From an uncultured Burkholderiales bacterium (lineage in GTDB: Bacteria; Pseudomonadota; Gammaproteobacteria; Burkholderiales; Burkholderiaceae_C): a stretch of DNA of 64,000 nt. The notes below the pieces were generated by a model that had not been told where the DNA came from, searched no databases, and was given only the letters and a program-made list of their open reading frames with translations. Below, in pieces: positions 46,924 to 55,806 of the stretch. Location: assembly GCA_903886485.1 (NCBI GenBank), contig CAISMH010000012.1:286844-350843 (forward strand), written 5' to 3'. The position numbers and the translations under genes are program-made. The stretch's first letter is position 1. Each line of letters opens with the position of its first letter.

Positions 46924-48297
46924 ATGCTTTACCAAATCTTCGAAACACAACGTAGCCTCATGGAGCCGTTCGCTGACTTTGCGCAAGCTGCCTCCAAACT
47001 TTACGGTCAAACCAACTCCCCCATCGCCCAAAACCCCATGGCACAGCGCGTGTCCGCGGGTTACGACTTGCTTTATCGCTTGGGCAAGGACTATGAGAAG
47101 CCTCAATTTGGTATCAAGTCGGTCGAGGTAGACGGCACCGAAGTTGCCATCCATGAACGCATCGAAATGGACAAACCATTTTGTGAGTTGCGTCGCTTCA
47201 AACGCTTCACCGACGATGCAGCCACCTTAACCAAACTGAAAGAACAGCCCGTGGTGCTGATCGTCGCGCCTTTGTCCGGTCACTACGCCACCTTGCTGCG
47301 CGACACCGTGCGCACCATGCTCAAGGACCACAAGGTCTACATCACCGATTGGAAAAATGCCCGCTTGGTGCCCCTGAGCGAGGGTGAATTCCACTTGGAC
47401 GACTACGTGAACTATGTGCAAGAGTTCATCCGTGACTTGCAAGCCAAATACGGCAACTGCCATATCATGAGCGTGTGCCAGCCCACAGTCCCTGTGTTGG
47501 CTGCTGTGTCACTGATGGCCAGCCGTGGTGAGAAGACCCCCATCACCATGACCATGATGGGCGGCCCCATCGACGCCACCAAGTCGCCCACCGCGGTGAA
47601 CAACTTGGCGATGAACAAGAGCTACAGCTGGTTTGAGAACAACGTCATCTACCGCGTGCCTGACAACTTCCCCGGTGCAGGCCGTCGCGTGTACCCCGGC
47701 TTCTTGCAGCACACCGGCTTTGTGGCCATGAACCCCGATCGTCATTTGAAGAGCCATTACGACTACTTCAAAGACCTCATCAAAGGCGACAACTCCAGCG
47801 TGGACTCGCACCGCGAGTTTTACGACGAGTACAACGCCGTGCTCGACATGGATGCCGATTACTACTTGGAAACCATCAACACGGTTTTCCAAGAGTTCAA
47901 ACTGGTGCGCGGCACTTGGGAAGTCAAAAATCCTCAGGGCAAACTCGAGCTGGTTCGCCCACAAGACATTCGCACCACCGCCTTGCTCACCGTCGAAGGT
48001 GAACTGGACGACATCTCAGGCTCAGGCCAAACCGAAGCGGCGCACAAGCTGTGCAGCGGCATCGTGCGCAAAGAGCAGCACCACCTGGAAGCGAAAGGTG
48101 CGGGTCACTACGGCATCTTCAGTGGCCGCCGCTGGCGTGAGGTGGTGTACCCACACGTCAAGAGCTTCATCTTGCAACACAACAAAGCTGCGGGCAAAAC
48201 TGCCAAGCCAGCTGTTGCCGCGAAGAAAGCTGCACCTGTCGCCAAGAAGGTCGCTGCCAAGCCTGCCGCGAAAAAAGCGACTGCTCCACAAAAGTGA
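46924..48297 (+). CDS. phaZ: Intracellular poly(3-hydroxybutyrate) depolymerase with Lys/Ala-rich tail
   Basis: The 457-residue protein matches PhaZa-type intracellular depolymerases: [44 protein letters not shown], the nucleophile Cys185 in MSVCQPTVP (Cys in place of Ser), the acid in EGELDDISG and the catalytic His in [11 protein letters not shown]. It degrades PHB granules in the cytoplasm. About 40 C-terminal residues are AAKKA/AKK-type repeats like histone H1 or PhaF/PhaM tails, an addition not needed for catalysis. The stop overlaps the next GTG by 4 nt. Confidence 0.92.
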   Translation: MLYQIFETQRSLMEPFADFAQAASKLYGQTNSPIAQNPMAQRVSAGYDLLYRLGKDYEKPQFGIKSVEVDGTEVAIHERIEMDKPFCELRRFKRFTDDAATLTKLKEQPVVLIVAPLSGHYATLLRDTVRTMLKDHKVYITDWKNARLVPLSEGEFHLDDYVNYVQEFIRDLQAKYGNCHIMSVCQPTVPVLAAVSLMASRGEKTPITMTMMGGPIDATKSPTAVNNLAMNKSYSWFENNVIYRVPDNFPGAGRRVYPGFLQHTGFVAMNPDRHLKSHYDYFKDLIKGDNSSVDSHREFYDEYNAVLDMDADYYLETINTVFQEFKLVRGTWEVKNPQGKLELVRPQDIRTTALLTVEGELDDISGSGQTEAAHKLCSGIVRKEQHHLEAKGAGHYGIFSGRRWREVVYPHVKSFILQHNKAAGKTAKPAVAAKKAAPVAKKVAAKPAAKKATAPQK

Positions 48298-48953
48298 GTT
48301 GGGTCGAGCAAATCAATCAAGCCCTGCCACAAACGCAATGCACGCGCTGTGGCTACCCTGACTGCCAACGCTATGCCCAAGCCATCGCACAAGGCGAGGC
48401 AGGCATCAACCAGTGTCCACCCGGCGGCAGCGAGGGCGTCGCTCGCTTAGCGGCCCTCACCGGTCAGCCTGTCGTCCCCCTCAACCCCGAGAATGGCTTA
48501 GAAGGCCCGCGCACCATTGCCATCATTGATGAGGCTTGGTGCATCGGCTGCACGCTGTGCATTGCGGTATGTCCAACCGATGCCATCGTGGGCGCCAACA
48601 AGCGCATGCACACCGTGGTGGAAAACTACTGCACGGGTTGCGAACTGTGCATTCCAGCTTGCCCCGTGGATTGCATCTCGCTTGAGCCCATCGACATCAA
48701 TTTGAGTGGTTGGGCCTCTTGGCCACAAACATTGGCCGACCTTGCGCGACAGCGCTATGACGCACGAACAGCACGCTTGCAGCGCGAAGCCACCGAACAC
48801 GACGAACGACTCCAAGCCAAAGCTTTGAAAAAGCTGGCCGATCTCCCCGCACAGACCAAGGGAGCTGAACACGCACCAGAGATTGCGCGCAAACGTGCGA
48901 TCATTGAGGCCGCTCTCGCCAAAGCGAAAGCCCGTCAAGCCAACCAGGCCTGA
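48294..48953 (+). CDS. RnfB-like ferredoxin protein without membrane anchor
   Basis: The 219-residue protein has an N-terminal [4Fe-4S] domain ([14 protein letters not shown]..., NQCPPGG), two ferredoxin motifs ([12 protein letters not shown] and [12 protein letters not shown]) and a charged helical tail ([20 protein letters not shown]). RnfB normally has a membrane helix and stands with RnfA, C, D, E, G; here the helix and the other subunits are absent. It may be a soluble electron carrier. The GTG start overlaps the phaZ stop. Confidence 0.85.
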   Translation: MSWVEQINQALPQTQCTRCGYPDCQRYAQAIAQGEAGINQCPPGGSEGVARLAALTGQPVVPLNPENGLEGPRTIAIIDEAWCIGCTLCIAVCPTDAIVGANKRMHTVVENYCTGCELCIPACPVDCISLEPIDINLSGWASWPQTLADLARQRYDARTARLQREATEHDERLQAKALKKLADLPAQTKGAEHAPEIARKRAIIEAALAKAKARQANQA

Positions 48954-48961
48954 ACGCGATT

Positions 48962-48980
48962 GGGGGCACTTCGCCCCCTT
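48962..48980 (+). terminator. Possible terminator after the phaZ-rnfB unit
   Basis: GGGGGC-ACTTC-GCCCCC is a strong GC stem 8 nt after the rnfB-like stop, followed by only two T. It is Rho-independent-like but weak. Confidence 0.5.
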
Positions 48981-49000
48981 GACGACACCCACAGTACCCC

Positions 49001-50203
49001 ATGCACACACATTTATCCGAACGCAGAGAACTCCTGCTGCTGCTCGCGCTCGCTGGCATTCAATTCACCCACATCGTCGACTTCATGATCATGATGCCGC
49101 TGGGCCCACAACTGACCAGTTTGTTTGGCATCAGCTTCGCTGAGTTTGGCTTGCTGGTCTCGGCCTACACCGTCTCGGCGGGTCTGTCTGGTTTGTTTGC
49201 CACGACCTTCATCGATCGCTTTGATCGCAAGCGTTTGCTGCTCACCTTGTATGTGCTGTTTGCACTCACCACGGTGGCATGTGGCTTAGCGCCCACCTAT
49301 GCATGGTTGATGACCGCGCGCATTGCCTCAGGCTTTTTTGGTGGCGTGCTGTCCACCATGACCCAAACCATCATTGGCGATGTGGTGCCCTTCGCACGTC
49401 GTGGTCGGGCCACAGGCATTGTGATGACCTCGTTTTCTGTCGCCACGGTGGCTGGTGTGCCAGCAGGTTTGTTGTTCGCTAACTTGTGGGGCTGGCACAC
49501 CGCCTTCTTTGCCATTGGTGTGATGTGCGTTGCCGTGGGCGTGTTGGCCGATTACAGCGTGCCCAAGCTCGATGCCCACGTGGCCCACGCCAAAGACAAG
49601 CATGTGCTGCACGCCATGGGTCAAGTGCTGGGCGAACACAACCAACGCATGGCCTTGCTCTTGTCAGCCACCATGATGTTTGCCGCCTTCACCATCATTC
49701 CGTACATCACGCTGTATTTGCAAAACAACCAAGTGATGGCCCCCCACGAAATTCCTTGGCTCTACTTTTGTGGTGGCGTTGTCACCCTGTTCAGCGGTCG
49801 CTGGGTGGGTGGCCTCACAGACCGTTTGGGCAAGCGCGAAACATTCCAACGGGCGGTGTTGTTCTCGATCCTGCCCATGTTTGCCATCACCTTGATCGGG
49901 CCTGTCCCTCTGTATGTGGTGTTGTTGGTGACGAGCAGCTTGTTCTTCGCCATGAACGCACGCATGATTCCCGGCATGGCCTTGCTCACCTCGGCAGCAA
50001 ACCCGAAGTTTCGCGGCACGTTCATGTCACTGAACGGCGCGGTTCAGTCTTTCTCAATGGGCGTGGCCGCGTGGGTAGGCGGCATGCTGCTGCAAAGTGA
50101 GCCGAGTGGTCAAGTCACCCACTACTGGCTGTGCGCTGTCGTTGCCGCAGGTGCCTCGTTGTTGGCGTTTCAACTCGCCAAACATGTTTCGATGCACGAG
50201 TGA
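49001..50203 (+). CDS. MFS transporter, DHA1-like
   Basis: The 400-residue protein has twelve hydrophobic segments. The motif A-like loop is FIDRFDRKRLLL between helices 2 and 3, with a repeat GGLTDRLGKRETF in the second half, and motif C-like sequence (TVAGVPAGLLFANLWGWHTAFF) is present. This group exports drugs, sugars or metabolites by proton antiport. The substrate is unknown. It is convergent with the Bug gene, with a stem-loop between. Confidence 0.88.
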   Translation: MHTHLSERRELLLLLALAGIQFTHIVDFMIMMPLGPQLTSLFGISFAEFGLLVSAYTVSAGLSGLFATTFIDRFDRKRLLLTLYVLFALTTVACGLAPTYAWLMTARIASGFFGGVLSTMTQTIIGDVVPFARRGRATGIVMTSFSVATVAGVPAGLLFANLWGWHTAFFAIGVMCVAVGVLADYSVPKLDAHVAHAKDKHVLHAMGQVLGEHNQRMALLLSATMMFAAFTIIPYITLYLQNNQVMAPHEIPWLYFCGGVVTLFSGRWVGGLTDRLGKRETFQRAVLFSILPMFAITLIGPVPLYVVLLVTSSLFFAMNARMIPGMALLTSAANPKFRGTFMSLNGAVQSFSMGVAAWVGGMLLQSEPSGQVTHYWLCAVVAAGASLLAFQLAKHVSMHE

Positions 50204-50214
50204 TGAGCGTGCAT

Positions 50215-50238
50215 CAGCCTCGACCTAGGCCGAGGCTG
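50215..50238. terminator. Stem-loop between convergent genes
   Basis: CAGCCTCG and CGAGGCTG form a perfect 8-bp stem around ACCTAGGC, between the MFS stop (50203) and the Bug stop (50253). The position suits a bidirectional terminator, but no T-run is present. Confidence 0.5.
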
Positions 50239-50252
50239 CACGCTTGACGACA

Positions 50253-51242
50253 TCAATCCAAACTGATGTTTTTACGCTTGACCAACTGCTCGTAAATTTT
50301 GTGCTTCGCATCGGCATTTTTACGAATGTCTTCAGGTGACCACGTGATGGTTTCAAACGCAAAGGTGTTGTAGCGGGCTTTGACTTCTGGGTCGGCCAAC
50401 ACTTTGAGCACATCTGCGTTGATCTTGGCTTTCACATCGTTCGCTAGGCCTTTGGGTGCGACCAAGCTCACAAACGAGTTGACTTCAAAACCAGCAGGAC
50501 CACCTGCTTCCGCCACGGTGGGCAAGTCTGGCATTTGGGGAATGCGCTTGGTCGCTGCAACCGCGATGTAGCGAATCTTGCCGGCCTTGAACACCCCTTG
50601 GCTCGATGGAATGCTGGCAAAGCTCCATTGAATATCACCCGATCCCACAGAGGTGAAGAGTTGCGAGACTTCACGATAGGCCACGTGCGTCATCTCCGCG
50701 CCACTCAGCAACTCCAACTCTTCGCCACCCAAGTGACCCGGGCTACCCACACCCCAAGAGCCATAACTCACCTTGTTGGGCTCGGCCTTGGCTGCGGCAA
50801 TCAAGTCTTTCATGTTTTGCCATTTGGAGTCGGTTCCCACCGCCACTAAAAATGGCGTGCGAAACAGGGGGGCCACAGGATCAAACACATTGAGGGTGAC
50901 AAAGTTTTTGGATTTGTAGAGCAGTGGCAACGCAGCCAAGTGCTCGCTGTCGAGTTGCAGCAAGGTGTAGCCGTCTGCCGGCATACGTTGCGTGGCGTCG
51001 ATGGCGATGAAGCCACCCCCACCCGGCTTGTTGGTGATGGTCACGGGCTGGTTCCAGAGTTTGGACAGCTTCTCGGATATTTGTCGCAGCACCGCATCGG
51101 GGCCACTGCCTGCGGCAAATGCGGTGACGATGTTGACCGGCTTGTTGGGGAACGTGCTGGCTTGTTGCGCCAAAGCTGGCAAGGCAAACGCAGCGACGGC
51201 GGTGGCCACACACATGGCGCGACGGGTGAAAGATGTGTTCAT
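50253..51242 (-). CDS. Bug-family tripartite tricarboxylate transporter binding protein
   Basis: From ATG 51242 (GGAG 9 nt upstream) the 329-residue protein has a signal peptide (CVATAVAAFALPALAQQ) and the Bug domain (FPNKPVNIVTAFAAGSGPDAVLRQI, ITNKPGGGGFIAIDATQR, SYGSWGVGSPGHLGGEELELL). It closes a minus-strand group with gentisate dioxygenase and a zeta-type GST, so gentisate or a related hydroxybenzoate is a plausible ligand. No TctA/TctB genes are nearby. Confidence 0.87.
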   Translation of the reverse strand: MNTSFTRRAMCVATAVAAFALPALAQQASTFPNKPVNIVTAFAAGSGPDAVLRQISEKLSKLWNQPVTITNKPGGGGFIAIDATQRMPADGYTLLQLDSEHLAALPLLYKSKNFVTLNVFDPVAPLFRTPFLVAVGTDSKWQNMKDLIAAAKAEPNKVSYGSWGVGSPGHLGGEELELLSGAEMTHVAYREVSQLFTSVGSGDIQWSFASIPSSQGVFKAGKIRYIAVAATKRIPQMPDLPTVAEAGGPAGFEVNSFVSLVAPKGLANDVKAKINADVLKVLADPEVKARYNTFAFETITWSPEDIRKNADAKHKIYEQLVKRKNISLD

Positions 51243-51286
51243 GGTGTTGTCTCCGTTATAAAAATATGAAAGCGATATCGGCAAGG

Positions 51287-51925
51287 TTAAGCCGCGTCGG
51301 GTTGCTGCATCGGTGCCGCTTGCTTGAACGCGTCGAGTTGCAAACATGCCGCGTCTACCGCTGCAATCAATGGCCACTGCGTGACATCGATGTTGAAGCG
51401 ACGCGCGCTCTCGACCTGTGGCACCAAATACACATCGGCCAAGCTGGGGGCGTCCCCATAGCTGAACGCACCACGGTGCTTGTCTGCGGCCAACAACGCT
51501 TCGTAGGCATTGAACCCATCGGTGATCCAAGTGGTACACCAAGCTTGTATGGCGTCCTCATTCGCGCCGAATTGTTGACGCAAATACATCAAGATGCGAC
51601 GGTTGTTGATGGGGTGGATATCGCACCCCACCATCGCGGCCATGGCACGCACATGGGCACGTGCATCCGCGCCTGGCGGCAACAAAGCGGGCGTGGGGTA
51701 TTTCTCCTCCAGCCATTCGAGAATGGCTGGCGATTGAATCAGCACCTGTTCACCCGTGTCGAGTGCAGGCACAAACCCCTGTGGGTGAATGGCTTTGAAA
51801 GCGTCCGTCAAATGCGCTTCCTTGCGCAAGTCCACCGCCACATAGTCGGTGGTCAAGCCTTTGAGGTTCAACGCGATACGCAAGCGGTGCGATGTGCCGC
51901 TGCGGAAAAAGTTATAGAGTTTCAT
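51287..51925 (-). CDS. Zeta-class GST, probable maleylpyruvate isomerase
   Basis: The 212-residue protein has the zeta glutathione transferase start (MKLYNFFRSGTSHRLRIALNLKGL, SG-S motif) and GSH-site segments VPALDTGEQVLIQSPAILEWLEEKYP. The group includes maleylacetoacetate isomerase and NagL-type maleylpyruvate isomerase. Because gentisate 1,2-dioxygenase lies upstream, isomerisation of maleylpyruvate to fumarylpyruvate is the likely job. The hydrolase for the next step is not in the window. Confidence 0.85.
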   Translation of the reverse strand: MKLYNFFRSGTSHRLRIALNLKGLTTDYVAVDLRKEAHLTDAFKAIHPQGFVPALDTGEQVLIQSPAILEWLEEKYPTPALLPPGADARAHVRAMAAMVGCDIHPINNRRILMYLRQQFGANEDAIQAWCTTWITDGFNAYEALLAADKHRGAFSYGDAPSLADVYLVPQVESARRFNIDVTQWPLIAAVDAACLQLDAFKQAAPMQQPDAA

Positions 51926-52067
51926 GGCAACCCAATCAAAAGAAGAACTGTAGACACACTGATTCAGCAACAACTGCGACTCGGCACCCACATCCACATC
52001 CACAGGGTACTGATGTCCATCCAATCACCAGATTGCACGTGATCGAACAAAGGGGGGATTCTGAAAA

Positions 52068-53105
52068 TTAACCGCGGTTTTCGTAGACACCCAACTTGCG
52101 ATGCAACGGTGATTCATCCGCAATGAAGACGAACGATGGTTGATCGGTCTGCAAGTTCCTCAGCGTCACTGCTTCATAGCCGGGCGCGCAGCAGGTGTCT
52201 GCCTCGACCATCGTGAACATGCTGTCCACGATTTGCGCTTGCACAGCGCCCTCGATGACGTGGAACACTTGTGCGGGTGAACGTGCAGGCAAACGCAAGC
52301 TTTGTCCGGGGCGCAACATCATGGCGTAAAAGCCCAAGATGTTTTCAGCATCCTCACCCGTTTCTGGGTTGACGTAAGTGATTTGCACGACCTCGTGCTG
52401 GGCATCATCCGCGGCCATCGCTTCGAGTGCGGCTTTGGCATCGCTCCATGCGTAACGCAGCATGGGGTAGGCCTTCTTGCTGCGCTCGAACACATGGGTT
52501 GGCACCACGCCACCGCGGGCGTATTGCTGGTTGCCTGTGCCGGGCACGATGGTTTGGCGCTCACCATTGATGTGGTACGAGGCCTCCATGTAATAAACCA
52601 TGGGCAGATCTAACACATCCAACCAGATCACGGGGTCTTTGCCATCATGGCCGTGCTCGTGCCACAAGCCTGTGGGGGTCAGAATCAAATCGCCACGGCG
52701 CATCGGGCACTTCTCACCGTCCACGGTGGTGTATGCGCCCTCGCCTTCCACGATCATGCGCACCGCGTTGGGCGTGTGACGATGGCTAGGTGCCCATTCG
52801 CCTGGCATCAACAACTGCATGCCCAAGTAAATGGCGGCGCTGGCTTGCATTTTTTCCAACCCATGACCGGGATTAGCCAACACCAACACACGGCGTTCTG
52901 CTTTTTCAATCGGCGTTAACTCACCCGCTTTGAGCAACAAGGGCTTGATGGTTTGATAGGGCCAATGTGTTGGCTTGGTTTGGCGGGTGGGCACCTGAGG
53001 GGGCAGTACCGCACGCAAGCTCGGCCACAGTGGCACCAAGTTGAGTTCTTTGAGTTCGTCGCGGTAGTCTTGCGGCAAATCTTCGAGGCGTCCGAGCTCT
53101 TGCAT
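52068..53105 (-). CDS. Gentisate 1,2-dioxygenase
   Basis: The 345-residue bicupin protein has the iron-site cupin motif (MPGEWAPSHRHTPNAVRMIVEGEGAYTTVDGEKCPMRRGDLILTPTGLWHEHGH) with the His residues in HRH and WHEHGH. A second cupin is at the C-terminus (MLRPGQSLRLPARSPAQVFHVIEGAVQA). It cleaves gentisate to maleylpyruvate with Fe(II) and O2. AAAGGA lies 8 nt before the ATG. It follows the VOC gene by 42 nt, so it may be read from the propionate operon or a local promoter. Confidence 0.92.
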   Translation of the reverse strand: MQELGRLEDLPQDYRDELKELNLVPLWPSLRAVLPPQVPTRQTKPTHWPYQTIKPLLLKAGELTPIEKAERRVLVLANPGHGLEKMQASAAIYLGMQLLMPGEWAPSHRHTPNAVRMIVEGEGAYTTVDGEKCPMRRGDLILTPTGLWHEHGHDGKDPVIWLDVLDLPMVYYMEASYHINGERQTIVPGTGNQQYARGGVVPTHVFERSKKAYPMLRYAWSDAKAALEAMAADDAQHEVVQITYVNPETGEDAENILGFYAMMLRPGQSLRLPARSPAQVFHVIEGAVQAQIVDSMFTMVEADTCCAPGYEAVTLRNLQTDQPSFVFIADESPLHRKLGVYENRG

Positions 53106-53147
53106 ATCGCGTTCCTTTGATGAAGCCGGTCTTGCGTTAAGCAGCGT

Positions 53148-53645
53148 CTAGTGTGGGTCGTGTGCAGCTGCCAAGGCAGCAAAGGCCTTCACCACCTCAG
53201 CGGGAGCTTGCACCAACTCAATCAGCACGCCCTCCCCGCCAATCGGGAATTCATCGCTGCCCTTGGGGTGCAAGAACGTGATGTCAAAGCCCGCAGCTCC
53301 CTTGCGGATACCACCCGGCGCGAAGCGCACGCCTTGCGAGGTGAGCCATTGCACCGCAACAGGCAAGTCGTCAATCCACAAACCCACGTGATTCAAGGGG
53401 GTGGTGTGAACCGCAGGTTTTTTGTCGATGTCCATGGGTTGCATCAAATCGACTTCCACCTTGAAGGGGCCCACGCCGATGGCGCAAATGTCTTCGTCCA
53501 CGTTCTCGCGTTCGCTTTGAAACGTGCCCGTGACTTCAAGGCCAAACATGTCCACCCACAGCGTTTTCAAACGGCCCTTGTCAGGGCCGCCAATGGCGAT
53601 TTGTTGAATGCCGAGAACTTTGAAGGGGCGATTGACGGCGCTCAT
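53148..53645 (-). CDS. VOC-family protein, candidate methylmalonyl-CoA epimerase
   Basis: The 165-residue protein has two betaalphabetabetabeta units typical of VOC proteins: [28 protein letters not shown] and [23 protein letters not shown], with a C-terminal Glu strand ([12 protein letters not shown]). The ATG directly abuts the pccA stop. The pathway between propionyl-CoA carboxylase and the mutase needs an epimerase, which makes this the natural candidate. Glyoxalase-like activity is an alternative. Confidence 0.7.
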   Translation of the reverse strand: MSAVNRPFKVLGIQQIAIGGPDKGRLKTLWVDMFGLEVTGTFQSERENVDEDICAIGVGPFKVEVDLMQPMDIDKKPAVHTTPLNHVGLWIDDLPVAVQWLTSQGVRFAPGGIRKGAAGFDITFLHPKGSDEFPIGGEGVLIELVQAPAEVVKAFAALAAAHDPH

Positions 53646-55694
53646 TTATTCGAACTCCACAATCATTTGGTCCACCGTCAGTGACTCGCCTTTGGCAGCG
53701 ACCACTTTCTTGACCACGCCATCTTGTGCAGCGAACAAGACGTTCTCCATCTTCATCGCTTCAATGACAGCCACGCGCTCGCCCGCTTGCACTTTTTGGC
53801 CCGGCGTCACAGAGACTTCGACCAACAAACCAGGCATAGGAGAAATGACGTACTTGCTCAAGTCTGGCGGTGCTTTGAAGGGCATGAGTTTGTGCAACTC
53901 GGCCATGCGTGGGGACATCACCAGCGCTTCAATGCGGGTGCCGTTGTGTTGGACTTGCAAAGCCAAGGGGTTCTTCAAGGTGCCGCGCTCGATTTGTGCG
54001 GTGAAAGGCTTGCCGTTGCATACGCCTTCGATGCGAATGTCGTTCAAGCGTGACTTGCTTTCGATCGCGTAGGCTTTACCAGCGATGGTGATTTGCGCCA
54101 CGCCCGGCTTGCCCGCGAACTCGTCCACATGCACTTGCACATAGCGGTTGTTGCCGCCTTGGCCCAACTCCACCACGGTGTAGTCTTGGCCCACTTGCAC
54201 GTCATAGCCAGGCAACTGACCGCTCAAGCCCGCCGCACGCTCACGCGACTTGCGACGCACAAAAGCAGCCAAGGCAGCGAGGAAGTCGTGGTCATCGTGT
54301 GGCACGTCTTCGGCGCGGAAGCCGTGGGCGTAGTGCTCGGCGATGAAGCCCGTGTTGAACTCACCCGTCACAAACTTGGGATGGGCCAACAAAGCCGCTT
54401 GGAACGGAATGTTCGAGCCGATACCGCGAATGACGAAACCGTTCAGGGCTTCACGCATTTTGGCAATGGCCTCGAGGCGGTCTTTGCCATGCACGATGAG
54501 CTTGGCGATCATCGAGTCATAGAACATGGGAATCTCACCACCGTCTTGCACCCCCGTGTCCACACGCACGCCTTGCAAGTCTTGGGTGTTGCCTTGGAAC
54601 ATGCTTTGTTTCGGCGTTTGGAAACGCACCAAACGGCCAGTGGAAGGCAAGAAGTTACGGAAGGGGTCTTCCGCGTTGATACGGCATTCAATGGCCCAAC
54701 CGTCGCGCTTGACGTCGGCTTGGCCAAAGGCCAGTTTCTCACCGGCCGCGACGCGAATCATTTGCTCCACCAAGTCGAGGCCCGTGATGGCTTCGGTCAC
54801 CGGATGCTCCACCTGCAAGCGGGTGTTCATCTCGAGGAAGTAAAAGTCTTGGTCTTTGCCGACCACGAACTCCACCGTGCCTGCTGACTGGTACTTCACC
54901 GCCTTAGCCAAAGCCACGGCTTGCTCGCCCATGGCTTTGCGGGTGGCATCGCTGATGAAGGGCGATGGTGCCTCTTCAATCACTTTTTGGTGACGGCGCT
55001 GGATGGAGCACTCACGCTCGTTCAAATACACCACGTTGCCGTGTGAATCACCCAGCACTTGGATTTCAATGTGACGGGGTTCGAGCACGTATTTCTCAAT
55101 GAACACGCGGTCATCGCCGAAGCTGTTGCGCGCTTCGTTGCGGCATGAAGTGAAACCCTCGAGGGCTTCTTTGTCGTTGAACGCTACGCGCAGGCCTTTG
55201 CCGCCACCGCCCGCTGAGGCTTTGATCATGACGGGGTAGCCAATGCCTTTGGCAATCTCGACTGCTTGTTCTGCGGTGTCGATGGCGTCGTTGTAGCCGG
55301 GAATGGTGTTGACCTTGGCTTCGAGCGCCAGCTTCTTAGAAGCGATCTTGTCACCCATGGCGGCGATGGAGTACGCCTTGGGGCCGATGAAGGCAATGCC
55401 CTCATCTTCGCAACGCTTGGCAAAGTCGGTGTTCTCGCTCAAGAAGCCGTAGCCGGGGTGAATGGCTTGTGCGCCCGTGGCCTTCGCGGCTGCGATGATT
55501 TTGTCCGCCACGAGGTACGACTCGCGTGACGGCGCGGGGCCCAACAACACGGCTTCGTCCGCCAGTTGCACATGGCGTGCTTCTTTGTCGGCTTCAGAAT
55601 AAACGGCCACGGTTTTGATGCCCATCTTGTGGACGGTGGCGATGACGCGGCAGGCGATTTCACCTCGGTTGGCAATCAGTATCTTTTTAAACAT
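53646..55694 (-). CDS. pccA: Propionyl-CoA carboxylase, biotin-containing alpha subunit
   Basis: The 682-residue protein has biotin carboxylase domains (FKKILIANRGEIACRVIATVHKMGI; KASAGGGGKGLRVAF; FLEMNTRLQVEHPVTE), a BT linker region and a C-terminal biotinyl domain with the biotin Lys in VIEAMKMEN. It carboxylates biotin with ATP and bicarbonate, and PccB transfers the carboxyl to propionyl-CoA. A REP-like double hairpin separates it from pccB. Confidence 0.94.
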   Translation of the reverse strand: MFKKILIANRGEIACRVIATVHKMGIKTVAVYSEADKEARHVQLADEAVLLGPAPSRESYLVADKIIAAAKATGAQAIHPGYGFLSENTDFAKRCEDEGIAFIGPKAYSIAAMGDKIASKKLALEAKVNTIPGYNDAIDTAEQAVEIAKGIGYPVMIKASAGGGGKGLRVAFNDKEALEGFTSCRNEARNSFGDDRVFIEKYVLEPRHIEIQVLGDSHGNVVYLNERECSIQRRHQKVIEEAPSPFISDATRKAMGEQAVALAKAVKYQSAGTVEFVVGKDQDFYFLEMNTRLQVEHPVTEAITGLDLVEQMIRVAAGEKLAFGQADVKRDGWAIECRINAEDPFRNFLPSTGRLVRFQTPKQSMFQGNTQDLQGVRVDTGVQDGGEIPMFYDSMIAKLIVHGKDRLEAIAKMREALNGFVIRGIGSNIPFQAALLAHPKFVTGEFNTGFIAEHYAHGFRAEDVPHDDHDFLAALAAFVRRKSRERAAGLSGQLPGYDVQVGQDYTVVELGQGGNNRYVQVHVDEFAGKPGVAQITIAGKAYAIESKSRLNDIRIEGVCNGKPFTAQIERGTLKNPLALQVQHNGTRIEALVMSPRMAELHKLMPFKAPPDLSKYVISPMPGLLVEVSVTPGQKVQAGERVAVIEAMKMENVLFAAQDGVVKKVVAAKGESLTVDQMIVEFE

Positions 55695-55765
55695 GGACGA
55701 TCTCCATCAAACTTTTTCTTTGCGGGAAACACCGTGGCGCAGGCTTTGCCAAGACGCTGGTGTTG

Positions 55766-55802
55766 CCCCCTTGAGGGGGAAGCGCCAAAGGCGCTTCGGG
55801 GG
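55766..55802. repeat. REP-like double hairpin between pccB and pccA
   Basis: CCCCC-TTGA-GGGGG (55766-55779) is followed directly by AAGCGCC-AAA-GGCGCTT (55780-55796) and GGGGGTGGG. The compact twin palindrome resembles intergenic repeats that I associate with Comamonadaceae genomes. It may protect or attenuate the operon mRNA. Only this copy is in the window. Confidence 0.6.
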
Positions 55803-55806
55803 TGGG

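Noticed and set aside
53148..53645. VOC protein considered as a glyoxalase I or extradiol dioxygenase
   Set aside because: Its direct abutment to pccA and the pathway need favour an epimerase; no clear dioxygenase His-His-Glu pattern was seen. Kept as a candidate only.
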